Assembly: GCF_014206975.1 (NCBI RefSeq)
Contig: NZ_JACHOU010000004.1
Span: 248,001-312,000 of the forward strand
Reading direction: 5' to 3'
Source: Aminobacter aganoensis
GTDB lineage: Bacteria; Pseudomonadota; Alphaproteobacteria; Rhizobiales; Rhizobiaceae
DNA length: 64,000 bases
Shown here in pieces: positions 52,945-61,618 of the stretch. The position numbers and the translations under genes are program-made. Below the pieces are notes generated by a model. That model did no database searches and was not told the origin of the DNA. It worked only from the letters and a program-made list of their open reading frames with translations. Position 1 is the stretch's first letter. Each line of letters starts with the position of its first letter.

Positions 52945-54735
52945 ATGGCGATTGAAAAGCGTAATTTCCTCGGCGTACGGCGTTCGGCCACCGGTGTTTC
53001 ATGGGAACACCGGCTGACCGAACGCCAGGACATGCTGGCGCTTGCCATCGCCCAGGGCCATGGCGTGCCCGACATCGTCGCGCGCGTGCTGGCCGGGCGC
53101 GGCGTCCTGCCGGAGGATGCCGAGCGCTTCCTCGATCCGACCATCCGCGACCTGCTGCCGGACCCGGCAACGTTGACCGACATGCACAAGGCCGCCAGCC
53201 GCATCGCCGATGCGGTGCAGCGCGGCGAGCGTGTCGCCATCTTCGGCGATTACGACGTCGATGGTGCCAGTTCGTCGGCGCTAATGAAGCGGTTTCTCGG
53301 CCACTTCGGCGTCGAGGCCGAAATCTACATCCCTGACCGCGTCTTCGAAGGCTACGGCCCCAATCCCGATGCGATGCGTGAACTGATCGGCCGCGGCGCC
53401 CGCCTGATCGTCACGGTGGACTGCGGCACCAACAGCGCGGCATCGATCGACGCGGCCAACGAGGCCGGCGCCGATGTCGTCGTGCTCGACCACCACCAGG
53501 TCGGCGGCCCGCTGCCCAATGCCGCTGCAGTGGTCAATCCCAACCGCGACGACGATCTTTCGGGCCAGGGCCATCTCTGTGCCGCCGGGGTGACTTTCCT
53601 GACGTTGGTGCAGACCGCCAAGGTGTTGCGCGAGCGACTGCCGGACGCCCCGCGCCCCGACCTGCTCAAGCTGCTCGATCTGGTGGCGCTCGCGACCGTG
53701 GCCGACGTGGTGCCGCTGACCGGCGTCAACAGGGCCTTCGTCGTCAAGGGCCTGCAGGCGATGCGCCAGCAGAACAATCCCGGGCTGACCGCGCTCGCCC
53801 GCGTCGCCCGCATCGGCGAACCGCTGAACACGTTCCATCTGTCGTTCCTGCTCGGACCGCGTATCAATGCCGGCGGGCGCATCGGTGATGCCGCGCTCGG
53901 CAGCAAGCTGCTGGCGACCGACGATCCGGTCGAGGCCGGCACGATCGCCGAAACGCTCGATCGCCTGAACCAGGAGCGGCAGGCGATGGAGACGATCATG
54001 CTGGCCGAGGCACGGGCCGAGGCCGATGCGGAGATCGGCGCCGGGCCGGGGCCGGCGGTGCTGGTGACGGCCAACACCACCTGGCATCCGGGCATCGTCG
54101 GCTTGCTGGCATCGCGGCTCAAGGACCATGCCCGACGGCCGGCTTTCGCCATTGCCTTCAACGGCAACGGCCTTGGCACCGGTTCGGGGCGTTCCGTTTC
54201 AGGTTTCGACCTGGGTCGCCTGGTGCGCGAGGCCGTCGAGGCCGGCTTGCTGGTCAAGGGTGGCGGCCATGCCATGGCGGCCGGCATCACCGTCGAGCGC
54301 GCCAAGCTCGGCGAATTGCGTGCCTTCTTCGAGACGCGAGCGGCAGCAGACGTGTTCCGCCTGCAGGACGAGGAAAGCCTGCTGGTTGACGGTGCGCTGG
54401 CCGCCGAAGGCGCGACTCTGGCGCTTGTCGAGTCGTTGGAAAAGGCCGGCCCGTTCGGCCAGGGGCACGTGGCTCCGACATTCGTTTTGCCGCGGCACAA
54501 GCTGGCCGATGTCCGGGTGATCGGCACGGGCCATGTGCGGATCGACTTGCGCTCGGAGAGCGGCGGCCGCATCCAGGGCATCTCGTTCCGCTCCGCCGAG
54601 GCGCCGCTCGGCGAGTTCCTGTTGAGGAACACCGGTCGCACCGTCCATGTCGCCGGGTCGCTGTCGGTCAATCACTGGAACGGCAACCGGACAGTACAGT
54701 TGCGCGTCATCGACGCGTCGCTTGCCGGGCCTTAG
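52945..54735 (+). CDS. recJ: Single-stranded-DNA-specific exonuclease RecJ
   Basis: A 596-residue 5'-3' exonuclease of the DHH phosphoesterase family, used in recombination and mismatch repair. Motifs FGDYDVDGASSSALM, VTVDCGTNS and VVLDHHQVG, then the DHHA1 motif GGRIGDAALG and GGGHAMAAGITV, are all present. The C-terminal OB-fold follows. The end overlaps the convergent patatin gene by four bases. Confidence 0.96.
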   Translation: MAIEKRNFLGVRRSATGVSWEHRLTERQDMLALAIAQGHGVPDIVARVLAGRGVLPEDAERFLDPTIRDLLPDPATLTDMHKAASRIADAVQRGERVAIFGDYDVDGASSSALMKRFLGHFGVEAEIYIPDRVFEGYGPNPDAMRELIGRGARLIVTVDCGTNSAASIDAANEAGADVVVLDHHQVGGPLPNAAAVVNPNRDDDLSGQGHLCAAGVTFLTLVQTAKVLRERLPDAPRPDLLKLLDLVALATVADVVPLTGVNRAFVVKGLQAMRQQNNPGLTALARVARIGEPLNTFHLSFLLGPRINAGGRIGDAALGSKLLATDDPVEAGTIAETLDRLNQERQAMETIMLAEARAEADAEIGAGPGPAVLVTANTTWHPGIVGLLASRLKDHARRPAFAIAFNGNGLGTGSGRSVSGFDLGRLVREAVEAGLLVKGGGHAMAAGITVERAKLGELRAFFETRAAADVFRLQDEESLLVDGALAAEGATLALVESLEKAGPFGQGHVAPTFVLPRHKLADVRVIGTGHVRIDLRSESGGRIQGISFRSAEAPLGEFLLRNTGRTVHVAGSLSVNHWNGNRTVQLRVIDASLAGP

Positions 54736-55703
54736 CCGAGAACGGCCTGCAGTCGGACGATCTCTTCCATCTGCGCCTTTGTGGCCTCGTAGCCGAGGCG
54801 GATCGCTTCGTCGGCGCGATGGAACTCCGACAGGCCGATGTGGCCAAGCTTGGGCTGCAGCGACAGGTCGGGCGGGTCGCCGGCCAGGCGCGCCCGCGAA
54901 ATGCGGTCCTGGATGATGTTGAAGGCCTCGACCATCACCCCGGTAATGCCCAGCCGCGATTCACGCGCGCTGCGATTGGCGTCGAACTGGTCGGCCGGCT
55001 TGGCGTCGCGTTCGACCATCAGTTCGCCGGCACTGTGCTTGATGACGGCCGCACGGCCGAACAGGTCGTAGTGCAGGTTGACGGCCACCACCAGCGGCTG
55101 CTCGTTGGCGCGGCAGACCGAGACCGGCACCGGATTGACCAGCGCGCCATCGACAAGGACGCGGCCGTTGCAGGTTACGGGTTCGAAGACTCCGGGCAGG
55201 GCATAGGAGGCCCGCATCGCTTTGATCAGCGAACCGCTCGACAGCCAGATCTCATGGCCGGTGCGGATTTCAGCGGCAACGCAGACAAACGGCTTCGGCA
55301 GGTCCTCGAAGGTCAGGCCGGACATGTGCTGCTGCATGCGCGAATCCAGCTTCATGCCGCCGAACAGGCCGTTGCCGACGATCTGCAGGTCGAACAGGCC
55401 GAAGATGCGGCGCTTGGTCAGGCTGCGGGCGAATTCCTCGAGTTGGTCGAGCTTGCCCGCGAGGTAGCAGCCGCCGACGAGTGCGCCGATCGAGGTGCCG
55501 GCGATCATGTTGATCCGAATGCCGGCTTCATCGAGCGCGCGCAGCACGCCGATATGTGCCCAGCCGCGCGCGGCACCGCCGCCGAGAGCGAGGGAGATTC
55601 CGGTTTCCTTGGCTATCTGTGGACCGTCGGCGCCCGTACCCGAGGAAAAGCCGTTGGCTTCCCGGACGTTCTGACGCGCGTGGAATGACGCCCATTCGAG
55701 CAT
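54732..55703 (-). CDS. Patatin-like phospholipase (RssA-like)
   Basis: A 323-residue patatin-fold serine hydrolase. Oxyanion motif GGGAARGWAHIGVL, nucleophile elbow GTSIG and the dyad Asp in LVDGALVNPVPV are intact, so activity is expected. Lipid acyl hydrolysis is the family role; physiology is unknown. ATG at 55703 has AAGGGAG upstream. Confidence 0.9.
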   Translation of the reverse strand: MLEWASFHARQNVREANGFSSGTGADGPQIAKETGISLALGGGAARGWAHIGVLRALDEAGIRINMIAGTSIGALVGGCYLAGKLDQLEEFARSLTKRRIFGLFDLQIVGNGLFGGMKLDSRMQQHMSGLTFEDLPKPFVCVAAEIRTGHEIWLSSGSLIKAMRASYALPGVFEPVTCNGRVLVDGALVNPVPVSVCRANEQPLVVAVNLHYDLFGRAAVIKHSAGELMVERDAKPADQFDANRSARESRLGITGVMVEAFNIIQDRISRARLAGDPPDLSLQPKLGHIGLSEFHRADEAIRLGYEATKAQMEEIVRLQAVLG

Positions 55704-55787
55704 CACGATCTCCCTTGTCCCGAAACCAGAGTACACCGGACACGTATTAAAATCGTGAATCTTTGTGTCGCGGGACCGGAAGCCGGT

Positions 55788-56246
55788 TCACGATTTCTTG
55801 CGATAGGTCTCGTCTGTATCGAACAGGGGAACGCTGCCGTCCGCGCTGAGCGTCGCGAAGCCGTCCTTTTGCCCCACCGTCCGATAGAAACAGGAACGCC
55901 TGCCGGTGTGACAGGTTGCGTCGTGGCCGGTAACTTTTACACGCAGCCAGACCGCGTCCTGGTCGCAGTCGGTCCGCATCTCCACGATGTTCTGGAAATT
56001 CCCTGAGGTCTCGCCCTTCTTCCAGAGCGAGCCGCGCGACCGCGACCAGTAATGCGCGATGCCGGTTTCGATCGACAGCGCCAACGCCTCGGCATTCATA
56101 TGCGCCACCATCAGCAGCATGCCGTCAGAGGCATCGGTGACGACCGCGGTGACCAGCCCGTTCGCGTCGAAGCGCGGCGTGAACGCCTCGCCCTCTTCGA
56201 GCGCACGCTTGTCGTTTGTAGCTTCGGAGAATTTCAGAGCGGACAT
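55788..56246 (-). CDS. hisI: Phosphoribosyl-AMP cyclohydrolase
   Basis: 152 residues of the single-domain HisI, third step of histidine synthesis. The metal-binding [12 protein letters not shown] (three Asp) and [11 protein letters not shown] motifs are present. No HisE domain is fused. It is 37 bases after folE on the same strand. Confidence 0.95.
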   Translation of the reverse strand: MSALKFSEATNDKRALEEGEAFTPRFDANGLVTAVVTDASDGMLLMVAHMNAEALALSIETGIAHYWSRSRGSLWKKGETSGNFQNIVEMRTDCDQDAVWLRVKVTGHDATCHTGRRSCFYRTVGQKDGFATLSADGSVPLFDTDETYRKKS

Positions 56247-56283
56247 CGCCGGATCCTGGGTTTCGGGAACCGGCGAGGGGAGA

Positions 56284-56919
56284 TTAGAGCCCGCCGGCTC
56301 GTATCATGGTGACAAACCGGACCTGTTCTTCGGGGGTGTCCCGGAAAACGCCGGTGAAGGTGGAGGTCAGGGTCGACGACCCTTGCTTGCGGATGCCGCG
56401 CATGGCCATGCACATGTGCTCGGCCTCGATCATCACGGCGACGCCGCGCGGATTTAGCACGTCCTGGATGACACCGGCAATCTGCGCCGTCATCGCTTCC
56501 TGGGTCTGCAGCCGGTGGGCGAAGATGTCGACGACACGTGCGATCTTGGACAGGCCGACAACCTTGCCGTCCGGCAGGTAGCCGACATGGGCCTTGCCGA
56601 TGATCGGCACCATGTGGTGTTCGCAATGCGAATGGAACTTGATGTCGCGAACGATGACGAGGTCGTCATATCCGGCCACTTCCTCGAAGGTGCGGCCGAG
56701 CTCTTCGGCCGGGCACATGTCGTAGCCGTTGAACATCTCGCGGAAAGCCTTGGTCACGCGCTTAGGCGTGTCGATCAGGCCTTCGCGCGCGGGATTGTCG
56801 CCCGTCCAGCGCAAAAGAACACTCACTGCAGCCTCGACCTCGGCCTCGGTCGGCCGGTCGGTTGCAGGCTTTTCCATATAGGCTGATTGCGGCATCAGCT
56901 TCTTGGCAACGGCATCCAT
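56284..56919 (-). CDS. folE: GTP cyclohydrolase I
   Basis: A 211-residue type IA enzyme, the first step in tetrahydrofolate synthesis. Zinc-binding Cys and His in [11 protein letters not shown] and the substrate loop [20 protein letters not shown] are intact. Length and fold are standard. Confidence 0.96.
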   Translation of the reverse strand: MDAVAKKLMPQSAYMEKPATDRPTEAEVEAAVSVLLRWTGDNPAREGLIDTPKRVTKAFREMFNGYDMCPAEELGRTFEEVAGYDDLVIVRDIKFHSHCEHHMVPIIGKAHVGYLPDGKVVGLSKIARVVDIFAHRLQTQEAMTAQIAGVIQDVLNPRGVAVMIEAEHMCMAMRGIRKQGSSTLTSTFTGVFRDTPEEQVRFVTMIRAGGL

Positions 56920-57070
56920 CTCAGGCGTCTCCAGTAGTCCCTGTCTGAGCAGGGACGAGTTGAACGGACACAGCCACTTCAGGGACCACCGATTGAGTGC
57001 CGTACCTAAAGCTGCTCATTTCCACCCATCCTCCCGATGTCAGTCCTGTTGCCTTGCCGGGAGGCGAGCG

Positions 57071-57090
57071 CCACCATTATATATAGGTGG
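57071..57090. promoter_or_regulatory. Inverted repeat with AT-rich core between folE and the NifU-like gene
   Basis: CCACC, ATTATATATA, GGTGG: 5-bp arms around an AT-rich centre, in the divergent promoter region. The core could be the -10 for the NifU-like gene, with the arms as an operator. Confidence 0.4.
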
Positions 57091-57156
57091 AGACGACGAT
57101 TGAAAGATGCGACAGCGACAAGAGTTGCTCATAACACGCACTCAGAGTGAAAAAAG

Positions 57157-57597
57157 TTGATCGACGACATCTACAACACGAAAATTCTTGGCTTTGCCGG
57201 CAACATCGGCCGGCTCGGGCGCCTCGATCACCCTGATGCGTCTGCCACTGCGCATTCCAAGCTGTGCGGCTCGACAGTCACCATCGATCTCAAGATGGAG
57301 GACGGCGTCGTCACCGACTTCGCCCATGAAGTGAAGGCCTGTGCGCTGGGCCAGGCGTCGTCGTCGATCATGGCCGAGCACGTCGTCGGCGCCAGCGCCG
57401 TCGAGCTTCGCGCCGTGCGCGAGGCCATGCTGCGCATGCTCAAGGAAGGCGGCACGCCGCCCGAAGGCCGCTTCGATGACCTCAAATATCTGGAGCCGGT
57501 GCGCGACTACAGGGCGCGCCATGCCTCGACCATGCTGACCTTCGATGCCGTGGTCGATGCGATCGGCCAGATCGAGCGCAAGCAGGCCGCGGCCTAA
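57157..57597 (+). CDS. IscU/NifU-like iron-sulfur scaffold-family protein
   Basis: 146 residues of the IscU/NifU-N fold: HSKLCGSTVTIDLK (Cys37) and EVKACALGQASSSIMAEH (Cys62). The third scaffold Cys, normally near the end, is missing; the segment reads YRARHASTMLTF. It may be a carrier or modulator rather than a full [2Fe-2S] scaffold. TTG start at 57157. Its stop overlaps the convergent LysR gene by four bases. Confidence 0.85.
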   Translation: MIDDIYNTKILGFAGNIGRLGRLDHPDASATAHSKLCGSTVTIDLKMEDGVVTDFAHEVKACALGQASSSIMAEHVVGASAVELRAVREAMLRMLKEGGTPPEGRFDDLKYLEPVRDYRARHASTMLTFDAVVDAIGQIERKQAAA

Positions 57598-58514
57598 AGG
57601 TCCTCCAGGAGGCGCAGGCTTTCGGCGAATTCGGCCCTGATCCAGTCGGCGAAGGCTGTCGCTGGTTCCGACAGCTTGTGCAGGTTCTTGGCCACCAGCC
57701 AGTAGCCGCCGCACACGACGTTTGCCTCGAACGGCTTGACCAGCGTTCCCGCCTCAAGTTCCTCGCGCACCAGCAAGAGGTCGCCAAGGGCCACGCCGTG
57801 GCCCAGCATCGCCGCCTGTTTCGACAAGGCGGCGTCGGCCAGGAGCGGTCCTCGTTCCGGGACCGGCGCTTCAATGGCGCCGGCGGCTTCGAACCAGCGG
57901 GCCCACCCCTGGCGGTTTTCTTCATGCAGCAGCGTATAGCGGCGCAGATCGGCCGGACACTCCAGCGGCGGACCGGACGCCAGCAGCGTCGGCGACAGCA
58001 CCGGCGAATCGGTGACCGGCCCCAGCAGCTCCGCCTCGCAGCGCGGCCATGACGTGTTGTGCGCGCTGAAACGCAAGGCGAGTTCAGCCTGGCCGCTGCG
58101 GAAGTCGATCAGCCGTGGATCGACATCGAGCGCGATGTCGATATCGGACCGCAATTCGCGGAACCTGTTGAGCCTCGGCACCAGCCAGCTGGCGGCCAAT
58201 GCCGGTTCGACGCTGACGCTGACCACTGAAAGCAACGGTCTGGTCGCCAGCTCGGCAAGCCGCTGGTCGATGTCGTCGAAACTCTTGATGAGCTGCTGCA
58301 GCAGGTTCTGGCCCGGCTCGGTCAACTCGACGCGGCGGTGATAGCGCACGAAGAGCGGCTGCTGCAGAAATGTTTCCAGTTCGCGTATCTGGCGGCTGAT
58401 GGCGGCCTGGGTGACAAACAGCTCTTCCGCCGCGCGGCTGAAGCTCAGGTGCCGTCCGGCTGCCTCGAAGCTTCTCAATGCTGTCAGCGGCAACCTCCCG
58501 CGCTTCATTCGCAT
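57594..58514 (-). CDS. LysR-family transcriptional regulator (GcvA-like)
   Basis: 306 residues. The N-terminus LPLTALRSFEAAGRHLSFSRAAEELFVTQAAISRQIRELE is characteristic of GcvA-type LTTRs; the effector domain follows with a C-terminal helical end. Targets are unknown. The adjacent rightward gene is a small open frame with a good ribosome site, which might be its target. Confidence 0.92.
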   Translation of the reverse strand: MRMKRGRLPLTALRSFEAAGRHLSFSRAAEELFVTQAAISRQIRELETFLQQPLFVRYHRRVELTEPGQNLLQQLIKSFDDIDQRLAELATRPLLSVVSVSVEPALAASWLVPRLNRFRELRSDIDIALDVDPRLIDFRSGQAELALRFSAHNTSWPRCEAELLGPVTDSPVLSPTLLASGPPLECPADLRRYTLLHEENRQGWARWFEAAGAIEAPVPERGPLLADAALSKQAAMLGHGVALGDLLLVREELEAGTLVKPFEANVVCGGYWLVAKNLHKLSEPATAFADWIRAEFAESLRLLEDL

Positions 58515-58601
58515 AATCTCAAGTTATCCATGGTGGACGTTATACTCGTTTGAAGGAAACGACCAGAGGCGGTCAAATCCTCCCATCAAGGAGGCCAGAC
58601 C

Positions 58602-58766
58602 ATGCCGACGCTCTTCAACGCCTATGCGGAAACGTTCCGCATCGCGACTTTCCAGGCCGACCATTCCCCTCGCTTCACAGGACGCTGCGGCGCCGCTCGG
58701 CAGCAGCTCGACGTCCCGCAGCATCGGTGCCCCCACCGACCGGCGAAACGCAGCTGGCTTGCGTGA
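58602..58766 (+). CDS. Possible small protein, 54 residues
   Basis: Starts at an ATG preceded by an excellent AAGGAGG, 7 bases away, and encodes MPTLFNAYAETFRIA followed by a basic Pro/Arg/Cys-rich tail. The tail looks like out-of-frame high-GC sequence, so the gene may be frameshifted or truncated after about 20 residues. Family not recognised. Confidence 0.35.
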   Translation: MPTLFNAYAETFRIATFQADHSPRFTGRCGAARQQLDVPQHRCPHRPAKRSWLA

Positions 58767-58813
58767 CACGGCGCCGCAACTGGGCGGTCCTATGCGCCGG
58801 ACATTGCGTCTGC

Positions 58814-59239
58814 ATGTCGGAATTGACATCTATGGCGGATGGACAACCCGGAGCGATGCAGGCGGTGAGCGGCGGCCACGACCATAGCCATGCCAAACTG
58901 GCGGCACGGGGCCGCAATTGGCCCGGTCCCTGGCGCAAGACGCCGGGGCGTGTGTTCGGCACGACCCTGGTACGGCTCTATCAGCTGACACTTTCGGGTT
59001 TCATCGGCAATTCGTGCCGGCACCTGCCGACCTGCTCGGAATACGCGCACGAGGCGATTGCCCGCCATGGCCTGTGGGCCGGCGGCTGGATGGGTCTTTT
59101 CAGGGTGTCGCGCTGCGGGCCGTGGGGCACGCACGGCATCGACCGCGTGCCGGAGGAACTGGCGCCACGCTATCGCTGGTTCACGGCCTGGCGGTATCGA
59201 GAGGTCGGTCGAGTCGGTCGAACGTGCGACCGTGGATAG
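58814..59239 (+). CDS. yidD: Membrane protein insertion efficiency factor YidD
   Basis: Up to 141 residues with the YidD core: LVRLYQLTLSGFIGNSCRHLPTCSEYAHEAIARHG and GGWMGLFRVSRCGPWG in shorter, clear segments. YidD aids insertion of proteins by YidC. An N-terminal extension of about 45 residues is longer than usual, so a start at 58832 or 58856 may be correct. Confidence 0.88.
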   Translation: MSELTSMADGQPGAMQAVSGGHDHSHAKLAARGRNWPGPWRKTPGRVFGTTLVRLYQLTLSGFIGNSCRHLPTCSEYAHEAIARHGLWAGGWMGLFRVSRCGPWGTHGIDRVPEELAPRYRWFTAWRYREVGRVGRTCDRG

Positions 59240-59402
59240 AACGATGCGGGCTGTATTATCCCGCCAGCCGAGCAATCGTTAAAATTTCACTCATTATTTG
59301 TTAGCGAAATGTAAGCATTCTGCGCCTGCCTGGTCCCAGGCCCAAGGTTCCATTTCAGCTGCACCCGCTTTTCCGAAAGCGATTTTTGTTCGAGAGGGCT
59401 TG

Positions 59403-60599
59403 ATGCAGGCTTTGCGTGCAGCGCGGGGTGTCCGCACTTTTTTTGGTGCTCTGTTCGCGGTCGCCGTCGTCATGCTGGGCACCGGTGCGACGATGGCCGA
59501 AACCTCTTGGGTCGTGCTCGATGCGGACCGTGGTGTGGTTTTGGCGGAGCAAGGCGGCAGCCGTATCCAGCCGCCTGCCTCACTGGCCAAGATGATGACG
59601 CTCTACATAACGTTCGAGGCGATCCGTGATGGCCGGCTGCGGTGGGATGATCGGATCGTGATGTCCCGCCATGCTTCCATGAAAATTCCCACCAAGTTAT
59701 GGGTGAAGCCCGGCGACACGATCAGCGTGCGTGAAGCAGTGGACGGCATGATCGTTGTCTCCGCCAACGATGCAGCCGCCGCCATAGGCGAGCGTCTGGC
59801 CGGATCGGAAGCTGCCTTCGGTCGTTTGATGACGCGACAGGGCAGGCGGCTCGGGATGAAGCACACCGTCTTTACCAACCCGTCCGGGCTGACTGACGGG
59901 CTCAGGCAGACGACGACGGCACGAGACATGGCTGTGCTCGGTCTGGCGCTTCAGCGAGAATTTCCCAAGGAATATCGTCTGTTCTCGCAACCATCCCTTG
60001 TATTTCGCGGAAAGCGTCGCAAGGGCCACAACAACCTCATGTACCGACATGACGGCGTGGACGGGATCAAGACGGGATATACCAGTGTGGCAGGCTACAA
60101 CATCGCGAGTTCCGCCACGTTAAATGGCCACCGCCTCATCGGCGTGGTGCTCGGCGGCAAGACGGCGCGCAAGCGCGACGAGCAGATGGCGGCGCTGTTG
60201 ACGCGCTTCAGCCGGCAGAAGGGCGTCACCGCCCCCACGCCTTTGGTGGCGCTTGCGGTGCCTGTTCCTACCCCACGACCGCCGATGGAAGTTGCCATGG
60301 ATGATTCCATGATCGAACAGGGTGATGGCGGCTTCCCCGCGTCTGCACTGACGGGATGGCACATTCAGATCGCTGCCTTGCCGGGCCAGGAGGCTGCTCG
60401 GGCATTGCTGGACAAGGTCACGAAATCTGTCCGCTCCGTTCATGCCGGTGCTTCAGCGCAGATCGAGCCGACAATTCGCAACGGCAAGACACTCTATCGG
60501 GCACGTTTCGAAGGTTTTGACGATGAGGCCACAGCGAAGCGGGCATGCGCTGTGATTCAGCGCAAGAGACTTGACTGCATTGCCGCGGAATCGCCCTGA
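59403..60599 (+). CDS. D-alanyl-D-alanine carboxypeptidase (S11) with SPOR domain
   Basis: 398 residues. After a signal peptide (VVMLGTGATMA) the S11 penicillin-binding domain has SLAK (Ser60-Lys63), SAN (120-122) and KTG (223-225). A Pro-rich linker joins it to a C-terminal SPOR domain (about 318-398, GWHIQIAALPG...TLYRARFEGF) that binds denuded peptidoglycan at division sites. The DacA/DacF group with SPOR is typical of Rhizobiales. ATG at 59403 precedes the signal peptide. Confidence 0.93.
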   Translation: MQALRAARGVRTFFGALFAVAVVMLGTGATMAETSWVVLDADRGVVLAEQGGSRIQPPASLAKMMTLYITFEAIRDGRLRWDDRIVMSRHASMKIPTKLWVKPGDTISVREAVDGMIVVSANDAAAAIGERLAGSEAAFGRLMTRQGRRLGMKHTVFTNPSGLTDGLRQTTTARDMAVLGLALQREFPKEYRLFSQPSLVFRGKRRKGHNNLMYRHDGVDGIKTGYTSVAGYNIASSATLNGHRLIGVVLGGKTARKRDEQMAALLTRFSRQKGVTAPTPLVALAVPVPTPRPPMEVAMDDSMIEQGDGGFPASALTGWHIQIAALPGQEAARALLDKVTKSVRSVHAGASAQIEPTIRNGKTLYRARFEGFDDEATAKRACAVIQRKRLDCIAAESP

Positions 60600-60630
60600 G
60601 CATAGGGCCGTGCAATTGGGAACATCACAC

Positions 60631-61470
60631 GTGTCCTTTGCGATCCGTCATCTTGCCCTAGGCGCAACCACACTTCTTGCCTTGCTGGTTTTGATGCCTG
60701 CGTCCTCTGCGACCGAACTGGTCGTCCCGAGACCGATTCTCGAATGCACCCTCATCGTCGATGCGGGCAGCGGTGCCGTGTTGCGTCGCGACGGCACCTG
60801 CGACCGCCGGGTAAGCCCGGCATCCACGTTCAAGGTGCCGCTGGCGCTGATGGGGTACGATGCCGGCATTCTCGCCGATGCGCATTCGCCACGCTGGGAC
60901 TACCGGCCCGAGTTCGATGCGGTGAAGCGCGACCACAAGGCGGTCGACCCGACGATATGGGAGAGGGACTCGGTCCTGTGGTTCTCCCGCGAGATGACGC
61001 GCAAGCTCGGCAGCAAGCGGTTTGCCGGCTATGTCGCTGGCTTCGCCTATGGCAACGGCGACATCTCGGGCAATCCCGGCAAGAAGGATGGGCTTACGCA
61101 TAGCTGGCTGAGTTCCTCGTTGAAGATCTCGCCCGATGAGCAGGTCGGCTTCATCCGTCGCATCCTCGAGCGCAGCCTGCCGGTTTCAACGCGCTCCATC
61201 GATCTCACGATGGCCGTGTTGCCGCCTTTCCAGGCGGGCGACTGGCAGGTCAAGGGCAAGACCGGTACCGGCTGGCTGACTGGCAAGTCGGGCAAGATCG
61301 ACCGCAGCAGGCCCCTCGGCTGGTTTGTCGGCTGGGCCGAGAAGGGTGGCCGCCGCATCGTCTTCGCCAGGCTTTTCGTCAATGATGGCAAGAGCCCGGT
61401 GTTCCTCGGCCCCAAGGTGCGCGACAGTTTCCTGGCAAGTCTTCCCGAGTTGGTGGAGCCGGCCGACTAA
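60631..61470 (+). CDS. Class D beta-lactamase (OXA-type)
   Basis: 279 residues: signal peptide ending ASSATE, then an OXA-type serine beta-lactamase. Ser65-x-x-Lys68 (STFK), YGN (140-142) and KTG (210-212) are intact. The mid motif SxV reads SVL, a conservative change. GTG at 60631 with GGGA upstream is preferred; other starts extend into the upstream gene. It sits 31 bases after the SPOR carboxypeptidase, so it may be expressed with it. Hydrolytic range cannot be told from sequence. Confidence 0.9.
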   Translation: MSFAIRHLALGATTLLALLVLMPASSATELVVPRPILECTLIVDAGSGAVLRRDGTCDRRVSPASTFKVPLALMGYDAGILADAHSPRWDYRPEFDAVKRDHKAVDPTIWERDSVLWFSREMTRKLGSKRFAGYVAGFAYGNGDISGNPGKKDGLTHSWLSSSLKISPDEQVGFIRRILERSLPVSTRSIDLTMAVLPPFQAGDWQVKGKTGTGWLTGKSGKIDRSRPLGWFVGWAEKGGRRIVFARLFVNDGKSPVFLGPKVRDSFLASLPELVEPAD

Positions 61471-61618
61471 CGCGCCGTCATAGTTGCGGGGCGCGGCAGG
61501 GCAGTGCTGCCCGGCTTTACGACAGCCCATTCTCCCCCTAAAAGGTCGCTCGTTGCCGGACGCATCCGGTGTTTTTGCCCACCCGCGCTCGTTTGCGGGA
61601 CTGGATAGGAGAAGAGCT

